A stretch of 64,000 bases of DNA, taken from Capillidium heterosporum. Taxonomy: Eukaryota; Entomophthoromycota; Entomophthoromycetes; Entomophthorales; Capillidiaceae. The stretch lies in assembly GCA_016630905.1 (NCBI GenBank), contig WBMQ01000006.1:1364001-1428000 (forward strand), read 5' to 3'. This document shows, in pieces, positions 1 to 12,600 of the stretch. The notes beneath the pieces were generated by a model. The model did not search any database, was not told where the DNA came from, and was given only the letters and a program-made list of their open reading frames with translations. The number at the start of each line of letters is the position of its first letter. Position 1 is the stretch's first letter. Made by a program: the position numbers and the translations under genes.

Positions 1-3000
1 TTAGCAGACTATATTTTCGGCAATAGCCATACCTTTATGGATAAAGCTTTTTTGGTTTAAGAACTTTATAGTGCATAAAAGTAGTCAACTTTCAAAGTTG
101 TCCTTGACTGCTAGACTTTACTAATGGAGCTATTCTTCAAACAGAAGGTACTTACAAGGTTTAAGATACATACGTTCCCGGTACATATATCTAGAATTTA
201 TTACTAGACTGCTGGTACTAGACTTTGGGGTTATTCGAATTATATGTAATGCTCAACACTGTAGCACATCCTGCATATAAATGACAATAAATATTGTACT
301 CTCAACATTAGGCATTATCTAACTTATAGGTAGCTTCTAAAAGTGTGTGTATGTTATCGGTAAACTGTATTTGACGTAAATGAGACTTGCTATCTGCGTT
401 ATGAGTTCAGTATTTATGAAGCTTTGCGCCGTATAACACTATAAGTAGACATAATTTACGATGCACATAATATAACAAAATCCTACGAAGCACTCCATCC
501 CCCTAAGTAAGATACAGTATTTTCTTGCATATGGCATTCTAGATAACTTTTTCGTCCTGGGTTGTGTCGGCTTACTGTGTAGTAGTACTGATACATATCT
601 CGAATTAATTAGTGATTCATGGATCTTTCTCTAATCCGTGTCCTTATATTCATAGGATAGGGTGACTACGTTTGAACTATGGGATGGTTACCGGTGATAA
701 TGTATTTATAGGTGATAGCTATAGTCTATATTTACTATATATCAGTTTATTAGCCATCCTATGTTTGAAATTTATATATTTCAAAATTTGTAGATAGAAT
801 ACATACATTGGTTGCCCTTCACATGTTGTCAATCTTCAACTGCTAACCTAAAAGCATAACGAAGCCTATAATTTCAGTCCACTATATCTATTACGCTAAA
901 GAGTTTAAAAGTTAATGGCCTTCCATACATCAAAGTCAGTCATTTACTCGACTACAAGAAAATTATAACCCGAAAGTTGTGATGCTGTTCCAGCAATCCT
1001 TAATATTATGGCCGTGATGCAAATATTCCATAAAGCATATTGAAATATACCAATGGCTTAAATAATGTTGCTTCACTCCTGTAAGGTTGAAGCTGGTCGC
1101 TAATATCCTCAAAAATGAAGTTTATCTAATAGTGTTGAAGGTAAATCCAATAAATCAACAAGACAGTATATAGGAAACAAAGCCACCACCCATAGTTATA
1201 CGATAAAGATACAGGTAGCTGTATCCGTCATTTTAGCTATTTGATTGCAAGCTATCGGAATACAAGTATAAGTTTTTCAGAAATCAGGGGGTGAATGCAA
1301 AATTTCTACGGCTCCAAATCCAAAAGTTGGGTTGATGAGACTTATAAAGTATAGTGATAGGCATGGACTACCCAGTCAAGCACTTTCAATAGAATAAAAC
1401 ATTAAACATTTAAAAGTGTATGAACACCACACCAAAGTATTAATACCGAAAACTAGCATTAAAAATATTCATTCTGTTTCGAAATAAGCTACAAGTTTTT
1501 GTACTGTGGCTTATTAGAAACCCATGTAGTACTTTGAAACGAAGGGGTAATTTCTACTTGGAACTCCAAAAATATACACGTTAAAATTTCAGTTGGATAC
1601 GTATTGTAGGTACGACACCTCCAGTCAAAAACATTCAATTTCCGCTCCCACCATAGCCTTGCCAACCTGAAACTGATTTTCGAATCGAAAATATAAGCTT
1701 TAGTGCTTGCTCCAATAGGAAATATAGATGGACTAAACAGGTATCGCCCTTTTCAATCATTTTAGACACACTAAAGAACATTAAGCCATTTCCTTAATAG
1801 AGTATAAACCCAATCTTACTGTTAGCTATGTACACCTAAAATACCTTGCATTTCTAATAATAAATCTTAGTATATAGTTGTTGAAGAAAATATTTCCTGT
1901 TGGGTCTTTAAATAGAACTTGAATGGGATGTGGGCCAAACCTCCCAATTGACTTTAAGCTCTCAAGTGGAGCTAAAAGGTAAATCGGGCCGATCCTAAGA
2001 AATTTTTTCAAGTTAGTATAGATAGGGATGAAACGTATTAGTAGACTTTAAAGGAACATGCTAACTTGTTGATACGGGTTAGTTTCGTAACGGATGCATA
2101 GAAACGAATTACTAATGCCAAACGTACATATTTGTAAATCAGACAATTAATTGTAAAATGGACTTTTCGAGGATGAATCTGTCCACAGTTCAAAATTTTC
2201 CGTAGTTTATGAGTGCTAAGGTATCCTTAAATGTACTTCCAAACCTTTGAAATAACAAAGCTTACTCTTGTATCAACAGTGCTAAGCTTTCCAATATGTT
2301 ATAAAAATGCATTCAAATCTAGACTGCTGTATGTCTTTAATAAATATAATATATTGACGGAGCTTAAAACTGCTAACTTTATACAGTGTTACAACTATCG
2401 ATAATATCATAATCCGTAATTCTTTATACATGGAGCAGCTATAGCGACATTTCACTTAATTGTGAGCAAGTACCCTTTTCTTGGAAAGTAGTTAGGAAGC
2501 GGCTAATTGTTATTCCGTACACAACTGAAAATTTTCAATTTTAGTATAGGAACACTAATGACAGTATTCCTCTTAATTTTCAATACACTGTATGGTGTCT
2601 ATCCAATACAAACATTGCCTGTACAATTCGCAACCCAAAGTTCGGTCCGAAATGTACCAAATATATCAAGTGCTTTACCATACTTTGCACTATGCTGTAT
2701 ACCTACCAAAATAGCTATATTATTTGCAATTAATAATAGAGTATTCGACATGAATCCGGCGCAAGCATTGTTTTTGATTTATTAGGAAAGTCCTGTTAGG
2801 TACATACTTGCCAAAAAGTGAACTTTAGTGTGTGATAGGGAATGCCTCCTTCTAAATTCCAAAGTTGCACCAATTGGGTCCTACCTAAACAATTGGATTG
2901 TTTATAAAAATTTGTAATTATTTAGCTCGAATCAGCCTACAATTTATAGGAGTAAGTTTTAGTATTTCAAACAGCGAACTTTGGCTATTTTTACTACCTT

Positions 3001-3045
3001 TGATATCTGCCCTTTATTTTTAGCCACAAATGTATTTTTAAAAGG
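1..3045. other. AT-rich non-coding stretch
   Basis: No reading frame here has the higher GC, start codon and splice signals seen in the real genes of the window. The longest open frames (around 1.8-2.0 kb on minus and 2.5-2.8 kb on plus) are AT-rich, mostly lack ATG starts and resemble no family I know. The right end is the upstream region of the C2H2 gene that starts at 3145. Confidence 0.6.
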
Positions 3046-3053
3046 TATATAAG
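3046..3053 (+). promoter_or_regulatory. TATA box of Con7-like gene A
   Basis: TATATAAG lies about 92 bases before the ATG at 3145, followed by a pyrimidine-rich and then A-rich leader. Similar TATA elements precede two of the three paralogues. Confidence 0.6.
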
Positions 3054-3144
3054 CCAGCTCATCTCCCATGTTTTATCTTCACTATTCAACATTTCTAAAT
3101 CTAATACCGCAGCAAACTGTATTGTAAACCACAAAACTATTAAT

Positions 3145-3744
3145 ATGTTCCACAACCAAAGCATTCAACTAAACAACTGCTGGTCGGATAAGATGCTGGC
3201 AAACGACCCCTACCTACTCAACCGCCGTCAAAGCTACATCGAGTTCAGCACCCAGGACCTAAGCTTATCTTCCACTAATTATTCTAAAATCCAAGCTGAC
3301 GAACTCAAGCTAGCACCCATCTTCACCCAGCAAGCTACCTTACGCTTACCTTCGATAAATGAGATCTTTGGCAACATGAACCGAAGACTATCCTACAAGC
3401 CTGAAGTCAACCATCAGTACCGCAGCTACGAGCGCACCAATTTACAAAAGTATCCTAGCTACACACTATCCCCAATCAAAGCCAACCCCAACAGTCTTTT
3501 GACGACGTCGACATCACCCCAATCGATGAATGAGCCTGTATTCAATTGCAAGCCTTACTTCATTTCACTACATAATACCGCTTTCCAGAAAAGACCTAGA
3601 CGCAAGTACAATGAAGTCAAGAGGTTGTACAAGTGCCAACAGCCCGGCTGTAACAAATCCTACGGTGCTCTCAACCACCTCAATGCCCACATCGTATCGC
3701 AAGGTCATGGCGAAAGGAGGCGAGCCAACGAATTTAAGCATTGA
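3145..3744 (+). CDS. Con7-like single C2H2 zinc-finger transcription factor (paralogue A)
   Basis: Intronless 199-residue protein, ATG to TGA. Near the C-terminus it has a basic block QKRPRRKYNEVKRLYKC followed by one C2H2 finger, C-x4-C-x12-H-x5-H, with the core YGALNHLNAH. In fungi this arrangement (KRPRR-Y-E-RLYKC, then YG-LNHLN-H, then a short -EFK- tail) is typical of the Con7 family of morphogenesis regulators; that assignment is from memory of the family. The rest is Ser/Asn/Pro-rich and looks disordered, apart from LPSINEIFG near the middle, which is shared with the other three paralogues. Expected to be a nuclear DNA-binding protein; its targets cannot be read from the sequence. Closest in-window relative is D (53807-54448), which shares the ISL-N-A-QKRPRRK stretch. 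Confidence 0.85.
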   Translation: MFHNQSIQLNNCWSDKMLANDPYLLNRRQSYIEFSTQDLSLSSTNYSKIQADELKLAPIFTQQATLRLPSINEIFGNMNRRLSYKPEVNHQYRSYERTNLQKYPSYTLSPIKANPNSLLTTSTSPQSMNEPVFNCKPYFISLHNTAFQKRPRRKYNEVKRLYKCQQPGCNKSYGALNHLNAHIVSQGHGERRRANEFKH

Positions 3745-6700
3745 TTTGATAAGGCTGGTATGCTTGTATATTTGTTTATTCTATGTAATTATTCTAGGGC
3801 TTGGCTTGAGGTTCAGTATTTATTCATTTTTCTATTAAATCATATAATTGTGTTTATACATACAGTATTTGTATTTAAAGTTGTATTTTATATAATAAGG
3901 TGTTAAGAGCTATATAAAATTCCATTGTACTTGAGGTAGCAATCAAAATTTTCAACTACACTGACCTTCACTTAAATGACAATATTGGTTATTTTCAAAT
4001 ACACCTCCACTTAGTTGGTAAAACAACACTGCAGATAACACGTTTTTCAAACATAGAGGACTCGACAAATCTAACAAGTCGGTTTGGATACACTCTAAAA
4101 AGGATTCGAAACAATCGCTTAAATGGCTGTCTCATCTTCAACCACCTAGAATCCATGTCCTTTTGAAAAGTGGATGTTAATTTTAAAACTGGAATCTAAG
4201 CTTTCGCTAATATGCCCAGCTAAACCTGAAGGTAAATAGGCGATAGTTCTTTTACATTCTCATAAGGCCGATGCTATAAAGGGCAAAAGTAAATCAAAAT
4301 GTGCAGAAAATGGGGGTACTTTGGAAATTCCATTTGGAAATCGGGCCTACAACATAAAATTAACTAATAAATCCAACTGATGCCAACAGCAAAGTGAGGG
4401 TCACCTTTTACAACCGGATATAACTTTTGTTTCATGCCATGTATGTGTACTGCCTCAAAAGGTTAGTATTGACGACCTTTATCAAAGTTTGGCAATTGGC
4501 TAAATGTTTAAAAGGGCGATGTAATGACTCTAAAACTAATACTAACACAAATGAAGTTAGTCAACTGGATAGTATAGGAAGTTTTAATATTGAAAGTCTT
4601 GTTTAACTAAGTCAGTACCCCTCCCCTTACAACTCCTTAGTAGAACGTTTAGTAGGTGGCAAAATGATCAACTCAAAAAGTAGTAATAACGAGGCCTTGA
4701 CTCAAATGAAAAGCTTAGTAGACCTTGTGACCATTTATAAATACAAAAGCAGGTAAACGTGGGATAGAAAAGTTAACCCTTCAATTTTCAAATTTCTAGA
4801 AGTTTGTATCGCATGCAACTACGTCCCGAAACCAAAACCTTTTTATCGGCATTGCGGAAGTATAGATTCCAATTGTAATCAGGGGTGTTACTTTATATTA
4901 GCATGGTGGATTCATATACCGAGAAAGTAACAAAGCTTAACTATGCTTTTTAGTCTTTATTTCTACTATAAGAATCTAGTTTTTGACAATGCACATTGTA
5001 TAATTTTAGCTCCTAGTCCATCTTACTCTTCATAGAACTTGGTTTTTATGGTTGCATCTAAGTTACAATTTACTTTCGGACCGATAGAGTATCCCTACGA
5101 TATCCTATCTGTAATTAAAAACGATCGTATATTTGCTTTTGAGATGGTCTAGTCCAACCATGAAATCATTTTTAAGTTAAATGGTGGTAGTCGAAATTGA
5201 ACTAAAGTATCAAAAAGTATAATGGATAAAAGATAGTGTATAGAAGCTTCTAAATAGAAGTAGGGGGTAGAGCCTTGTTTGTATAAAACTTTTTATCAAG
5301 AATCTTAGGAGCATGTTTGAAAGTTGGTTGGGAAAGATCTGGGATCTTTTGTAAGCATCGCCAAGCTTCGAACAAAAACTATGATATATTAGCATCTCAA
5401 AGTCTTTTATTAGTTTGATGTGCTTGGTATTTTGAATATTAAATAGAATGTTTTTAAAGTTGTAAAAAGTTGAAATTATACCCCAATATAACGCTACTTA
5501 ATTCTAAATACAGAAAACTTTCTTTGCTAATCATCTATATTTTTGATTGCCTATGTCATCCAATCTGAATCTGTTTGCTGTAGAATTTGATGTTTCAATT
5601 CAATTCCTCAAAACATCTATATAACTTCAAAACTAAATCCACCTAAAGGGTCAGTAACAAAATTTAAAACTGCTGTACCAAGGATTTGAGTTGTCTTGAG
5701 CTTTTAGATGAACTACTATTAAAATTTATGAAAATCTTATAGGCAACGAGTAAATGATGCTAAAGGAAATATACTTTAACTTCAAGGTAAGTTAAATATT
5801 GTTAGTATTGACAAATTAGTCTGCTTCCTATGTTTGCTGTAATAGTGAAACTTTCTTTAGTACAAAGTCCAATGCCATTATGTTACATGGTGTCATATTG
5901 CCATACTAAGGAATATTTATATAAAAATGATATAGATATATTAAATTGTCAGCATTGGGGTATCAGTAGTAAAAATACTGCAACGACTAACGTTCAAAAA
6001 TGCAAGTTCTGGACCTAGTGTTCAACTTTTACAATGTACCTTTTCTGATAGTACTAGTATCTGATTTCCTACATTTGTGGTCAAGTAGCTGTTGTGAAGC
6101 TACTTACTTAGCGGCTATTCCCTTAAACAGCTCTAACAAACCCCATGCAGTTATAGGTATCCCCATAAGTTTTAGTTTAGATTGCTGGCTACTCTAGATT
6201 TTAGTATCGTGTTACTTGACTAACCGATCTACCCTTAAACGGTACTACCTACATTTTTGTCTAGCCAATATTTCCTTTCTTAGAAGGTCTTTGATAAATT
6301 TCATTCCAGAACAATTTGTCGTGCCTTTCAAAGTTTACATCGTTCAAGTAAAGCTAATTGGCTCGTTTCAAACTTAAATAGATAACTTTCTGAATCTAGT
6401 TCGAATGAATGTAAGATAACATTGCTAAAAATGGGTAGGTGTTTATTTTTTAGATCATTGTTGATAGAAATAAGGAAGTTTCAACTATTTCCACTTTTAT
6501 ACATCTAGACATGAAGTAGTATCTTTACTATGAATATTCTAAAAGCAGTTAATGAATGGAGTTTTGTAAATTTGAAGCTTTATACCTTTAATACAATACT
6601 TAAATTTACTGTAAGAAATGTTGGTTTATAAATTTTATAGGTTTCCAGCTGTTGAGCTGGCTACAAAGAAATTGATTTTGATCAAAATAAATTAATTTAT

Positions 6701-8030
6701 AGTACAGTTGAAAGTCGTGTCCGATTTATCTTTATGGTATTTTCAAAGTCAAGTTGAGTTTCTATTGTGTACTTTAAGATATAATTGATAGTATCTACCA
6801 TGTTGACATGAAAAGTTGAATTAAATAAGGTGGATTTTATTGTACTAACAAAATAGATGCAACTACAAGGTTCAATTTGGTTGGGTTAATTACAAGCTTA
6901 TAGAATGTTGAAACCATGTTAGTTGAAAGCTTCTAAAGCCAACGAAATGCTGCTGAATCGAATAGTATCCTCTAAAAGAAAGCTAAAAGTACAAGATGAA
7001 TAGGTTGAAGTCTTACTTTTAGCTTCGTATTGATAGGTTTTTATTTCCAAACTACACAAAATGATACATATTGTTGTAAAGACTTTTATAACTTAAAACT
7101 ACAATGCGATTCTATTTGATTATGGTGTAGCTGATACTCTCACTTTTGATATGAAAGTCTACCTAACGGATACCTGTTTAATAGCATTAGCAGATTCTTG
7201 AATACAAATTAGCATATAAACAGTATATTGAAATAGTTTTTATAGCAGGTAAGAGAGTCTATTGCCTCATTTTTTGGAATACTATTTTTTATACAAATGT
7301 TAAGGAAACATCCTTATAGATTCTAATAAATAAAGCTGTAAACTTGGAAATTGCTGTATCTTCTACCTAAAGTATAGAAAATAAAGGTGAAAGGAGTTGA
7401 TGTGAAGTTGTACCTAAAAGAAACTATTGGGATGTAACAAGTCAAAAGTAAATTTGCAGCTTATTTATGTAAAGTTTATTTACTAGTAACCAACTAAAGC
7501 ATTAATTTAAATTTACTTGGCGATTATAACTTACTTTTGACTTGGATGCAGGTATAGTTAAGCTGCAAAATGAATGAGGATGGGCAGTTTTAAAAGTTGT
7601 TTTTATAAATCTTCTATATTTTGTTTAGAGCATTGATATGGTTGTTTGAGTTTGTATTGCGCTATCATTTGGAAGGATGTCCAGGTCTAACCATTTATTC
7701 CCAAGACTTTTGCAATCATCCATTGCACCAACCATAAAACTTGTTCTCATTTATAAAGGCAATTTATTTAATAGAATTTAAATAAAATAGTTATATTAAA
7801 TTGGAACGAATCTACAACCCTTTTATCCAATAAGCAAAGCTAGTTGATTGGTAAAGCAAATAAAGTTTCACCACCTGTAGCGTTTCTAATTCACATCAAT
7901 ACTAAAACAAGCATGTACTTGACGTGAAGCTAACTGTACAAGCCTAGCAACTACCAACTACTTTTCAACTTTGGAGACCAATCTACTAATAAATCAAGCT
8001 TATTCCAAAAGGTTATAATTTCTAGTTACT
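3745..8030. other. Long AT-rich intergenic stretch
   Basis: About 4.3 kb with no supported gene. Open frames such as 5830-6197 are low in GC, and I recognise no protein motif. The last 100 bases are the promoter and leader of the four-exon SNARE gene. Confidence 0.6.
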
Positions 8031-8556
8031 ATGTCGAATCAACGCATTCCACCAAACTCAAGGTAAATCCAAAGTCAATTCCTATTTATCAACTCAATTT
8101 TCCAAAATTTGTTCAGGTATAGCTCTAGAGCTGCTTTCCATGACAACAGTCAAGCAACCTCTACTGGATACACTCCAAATTTGAGCCAAAATGCTGACCA
8201 TTTTGACCAAGGTGTTGACAAACTTTCCAACAAAGTTGCTTTATTGAGACAGGTATAACGAAATCCATCATTTTAAATTTTAAACTGTTCTTTTGCTTTT
8301 TTATATAGGTGACCTTAGATATTGGTGAAGAGATACAAATAGGAAATCGTGAATTAGATGCTATGGTAATTGTTTTTAGTGAGTAGTTTTTGATTTTGAT
8401 TAGCGAGATGACTTTGATACGACAGCTGATAAACTAAAGGATACTATGAACAGGTTTTTAACGATGGCTAAGCAGCAAGCACGAGGGGGTGGTATTTACG
8501 TCTGGCTGTTTATCTTCGTTTTGCTCGTACTGTTCTTCCTCATCTTCTTTAGATAA
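8031..8556 (+). CDS. BET1: Bet1-like Qc-SNARE, four exons
   Basis: Exons 8031-8062, 8117-8252, 8309-8365 and 8404-8556 join in frame to give 125 residues. The introns are 54, 56 and 38 nt, all GT...AG. The product has a disordered N-terminus, one SNARE helix (roughly from KVALLRQVTLDIGEEI to TMNRFLTMAKQQ) and a C-terminal membrane anchor of Trp/Leu/Phe/Ile/Val ending one Arg before the stop. Length, the DDF-T core, TMNR-L-MA before the anchor and the tail-anchor topology fit fungal Bet1, which acts in ER-Golgi vesicle fusion. The related Golgi SNARE Sft1 is the main alternative. The central zero-layer position, normally Gln in Qc-SNAREs, appears to be Gly (EIQIGN). No exon exceeds 153 nt. Confidence 0.82.
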
Positions 8557-9686
8557 CATTTCTTACCTTGTCGCACACTAATATTGTAAAGTTACTAATC
8601 CAAATAGTGAACTTCGCCTTTTTTCTTTAGTAGGTCTTTTTACGTTGCAATTTATTAAAGGCACTATAGTATCAACAAAGTTAGCTCATATTTTTAAAAG
8701 TGACAATGGTAACGTTATATTTATACTATCATTTTAATAAACTGTTATGTGTAAATGTCTTGGAGGTTAGTAAATAAAGTTGAATCAATTTTTTGCTTAC
8801 TTGAAGGACGTAGCTATTCTTGAAGTCATACTAGCGATTCTATTCTGATGGTTTTATATATGTATCAGCGATTCCCAGCTTATTAAGCTCATGAATACCC
8901 TAAGAAGCATATAAACTTATGGTCCTTTAAAGTAAATTAATGATATAGTTAAAGGTTAAGGTTGTATGAATACTTCTATGCAATAAGAAAAATAACGTAC
9001 AAAAGTAGCTGCCTTTCCACAAATTTCAAAAGTATTGTTATGAATTTCAGCTTAGAAATCACTGATATGCATCCTTTAACATAAACCAATTCCAAAGGAA
9101 GGATGTAGCTACTAAGAAAGCAGCTTTTACCACTACAGTATGAGTATTGTATCATGCATAATAATAGAAGAATAGTTAAATATATAGTATACAAAATGCT
9201 ACTGATAAATCTATCAAGTGCATTCGAGCATGAGTTCTAGATAATTTAAGCAAACTTTAAAGGCTTTCAATAATCTTATGTCGTCATTATGTGCCTCGCT
9301 ATTTTAAAGATAGTTAATTGCTATGATTGTTATCAACCTGTTGAAGACGAGGATAAATACTATTGTTATATGGTTAAAATGCTTTAGACCCACAGCATTT
9401 TAAAGAACTAATTAAAAATGTTTTGCTTGTACACTAATTATACAACATATTACTTTAAAATATTGATATAGAAATCTAAAGCTGATATTTTGGACCGATT
9501 TATGATGTTAGTGAAGTCGGAATTTAGATTCTAGTTAGCGGAGTAAGTTCAATTTCTGAATTCTTTGTTTTCTCCAAAACTAAATTTCAAGTTCACATTC
9601 CTTCAGTTTTAAAAGTTGCATTTTAAACCTTTGAAACCGAGCTGCCTTCAACCCAAATCAATTGATAAGGGTTTAGCAATTAAGAT
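8557..9686. other. Intergenic stretch
   Basis: AT-rich spacer between BET1 and the large gene. The minus-strand frame at 8976-9194 is hydrophobic and AT-rich and I do not consider it a gene. I see nothing else. Confidence 0.55.
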
Positions 9687-12600
9687 ATGAGCTCGAGTAA
9701 AGAAAAAGAGCACCCCAAAGCTCAAGCTGATAGATCCACCCCTAATACGAGCCGAAGAAGTCGGATACAATCAAAATATGAAATCCAAGAGAGCACCAAT
9801 GACGACGACACCGGCTACGACCTACTTCTACTCAATCAACCCAACGTAATCAACTACCTAAGCTCTAGTTTCGATACCTTAGTTGCCGCCACCACAAGCC
9901 AAAAGAAGGGGGGTTCCGACTCGAAGGCTGACAAGTTTCGTAAAATCGATGACGAGGTTCGAAAGCTGCTAGCAAATTACTACCAAACATACGGATTTAC
10001 TGCCGGTGGTACAGTAGAACAGAGTTCGAGTCAAACTTACACAACCAACTTGGTAAACACCTTTCGAAATGTCAGTTATTTTACCGGTACTCGAAACTTG
10101 CGGGACAATGCGGTTTCACCTCAGTTTAGTAGCACCACCCAAGGCCTCAGCGAGTTTCAAGCTAGTGTGGGAGGTGGAAGCAACTACTACACCAAAACTT
10201 TAGCCATGCTACAAAATGCTTTAAACAAGGGGAATAAAGGCAGTAGCCGAAGTACGATGACTACCAGCAACTTACTATTCCCAAGACCTAGGAGAGTATT
10301 AAATTACCTGTACCTACCATTTGTTACCAGGCCGTTGAACGGTAAATTTAAATTTAATCTTTTTAATAAGCTTCTAATGTAATTTCATTTGGTAGAGGTG
10401 AACTGTAGGCAAGCCATAACCGCTATCCAAACCTTGATGGTCGACTACCCTACGGATTCCATAGTGGTACTTTCTTTTTTAAAATATACAACTTAATCAA
10501 ACCCTGCAAATTTTCAATCTAGCACATAACTCATCTGATATCTTGGTACATGGCCACATTAAACACAACCTCACCAGTCCTAAAGGTAAACTTTCAAAAA
10601 AAACTCAATAAAATACCAACCACAATCAACTAGGATCTGATAGTGGAACGGTTGATTTTACTGGTAACAGGCGAGCTCGAAAAGCCGGATGTCCGGCTGC
10701 TGGATGTCGAACTTTCAATCCTCGTCTACCATTTAATTCATCACTTCAGCTTGGCGGCACAGCTGACCAGCAATTCTCCACAACGTTCAGAACTCAACAC
10801 AAGTGCTAGACAAGTTGTGGATGCCAAGGTCGACGGCTTTCTAACTAGAGTCGCCGAGTATGCTGACCGTCAACTGGATGAACACTTTGGAACCAAATCC
10901 AGGGGGATGTTTACTATAATCCAGGCCTTTGGGAAGCTGCTGGGAGATCCCAGTAGACATGTCCAAAGTTTTGCACTGACCTCTTTACAGAAGGTAGCTC
11001 ATTCTTTTTGAAAAATAATAATAATAATTTTAGAAAACCTGGCCCGACTCCAAGATCCCCCTGGCTCGACCTTTCTACAGCGAGTTTGCGGCTTCTGGTA
11101 ATTCATTTTTAGCAAGCCCAACACTAACTATAAAATTTCCTAAGTCCATCATCTATTCAGCGGCTACGTGATATCGGGAGATCCCAGTCTGGCTAATAAT
11201 GCAATTCAGGTATTGGAGCTTATCGCAACGAATTTCCCTCCCAACCACCTCCCAACTGAGATCCATGACCGCTCGACCTGGTACCTCGTCGTCCGCTCCT
11301 CTTTGCTTGCCTTCGCCATTGGTATCGATTTTATGAATCAGGAAGATCGCCCCACTAGTTCGATTATGTACCTGGAGACACGCGCAAGTACGATTCGTAA
11401 ATCACGGACCTACATCCGGGCACTTGTCGATTGCGGCGGTGTAGACTTGGTTGTCAAGGCCCTGGATGATCTGATTAAAGTGATGCAGTTGCCAGCTGTA
11501 GTTCCTATCTACAGTCAAATCGTGTTTGACACCCTGGAGCGCGATGTCGCTGAATCCGTTTTGGATCGGACGCTTCCCACCTTCTATGAGGTACTTTTTA
11601 AGCAATTAGTGCACAAAGCTGACTTTCTTTTTTAGAGATACTATGACGATGACTCGTTAAGCTTGATCGACTCTTCTCGAAATTTTTTAATGCAAATCAA
11701 GATGACCTTCCACAAGGCTATCTACAAGCCACTACTGAAGCTGGTACCCAAGAACTTGCCTTTGGATGGTTGCCGATTGTTAACCTACCTCAAATTGCTG
11801 GAAAATGCATTAACCGCTGAAACTTTCTATCTAACTGAGCTGGATCTGATTTCAGTGATCCTTTTTACCCAACTCAACCCAAAAGTTCCAGTTACGATCG
11901 GTCAGGTCCTCTTCATCAGTAGGATTATCACAACGATCGACGGGTTCAAAGCCTATGAGGAGGTGCAACGTCAGAGCGCTGAATATCTAGTCGCTTTGAA
12001 GTCGCTGCTGGATTTGGAGAAGCAATTGACGATGCTCATACTCGCACAACGTAAGTTAAACGCCGCTCCGTTACACTCTATCACCAAAGCGTTGATCGTG
12101 CGTATCCTGGTGGGAGTCCGTCACCTGACACAGCCCAAGCGTAGACTGGGATGGATCGGAACTATTGTCGAATGGGTGGACTCAAATTCGGATTCCAATA
12201 CGACACCCAACTGCTACCTAGACTATGACTTTGACAAACTGATCCAGGATCTGAAGCAGATTGGGGCCCTCGAAGCTGACCGGAATAGAGTGCCATCTGC
12301 CTACTACCATCTGGCTGCTTTGAAAGATCCAGAAGCCATCTACCGCCAAAATGGGCTAACTGTCACCACCAACGGATCCTCTACGTTGAACCGCAACCTG
12401 ACTTTTGGCAAGGACGTCGACAAAATCGATTCTAATCATTTTGAAAGGCTGTTGAGTAACCCAGCTGCTACCGTATTCAAGTTGCTGGCCGCCGTGTATT
12501 TCCACCTTAGTGATCAGGAGTATCTCCAGCTTATACCCACACTGCACCAACATGCCTTGTCTTTGCAGTCGGCCGACCGTGCATCGGCCCAACTACTCTA

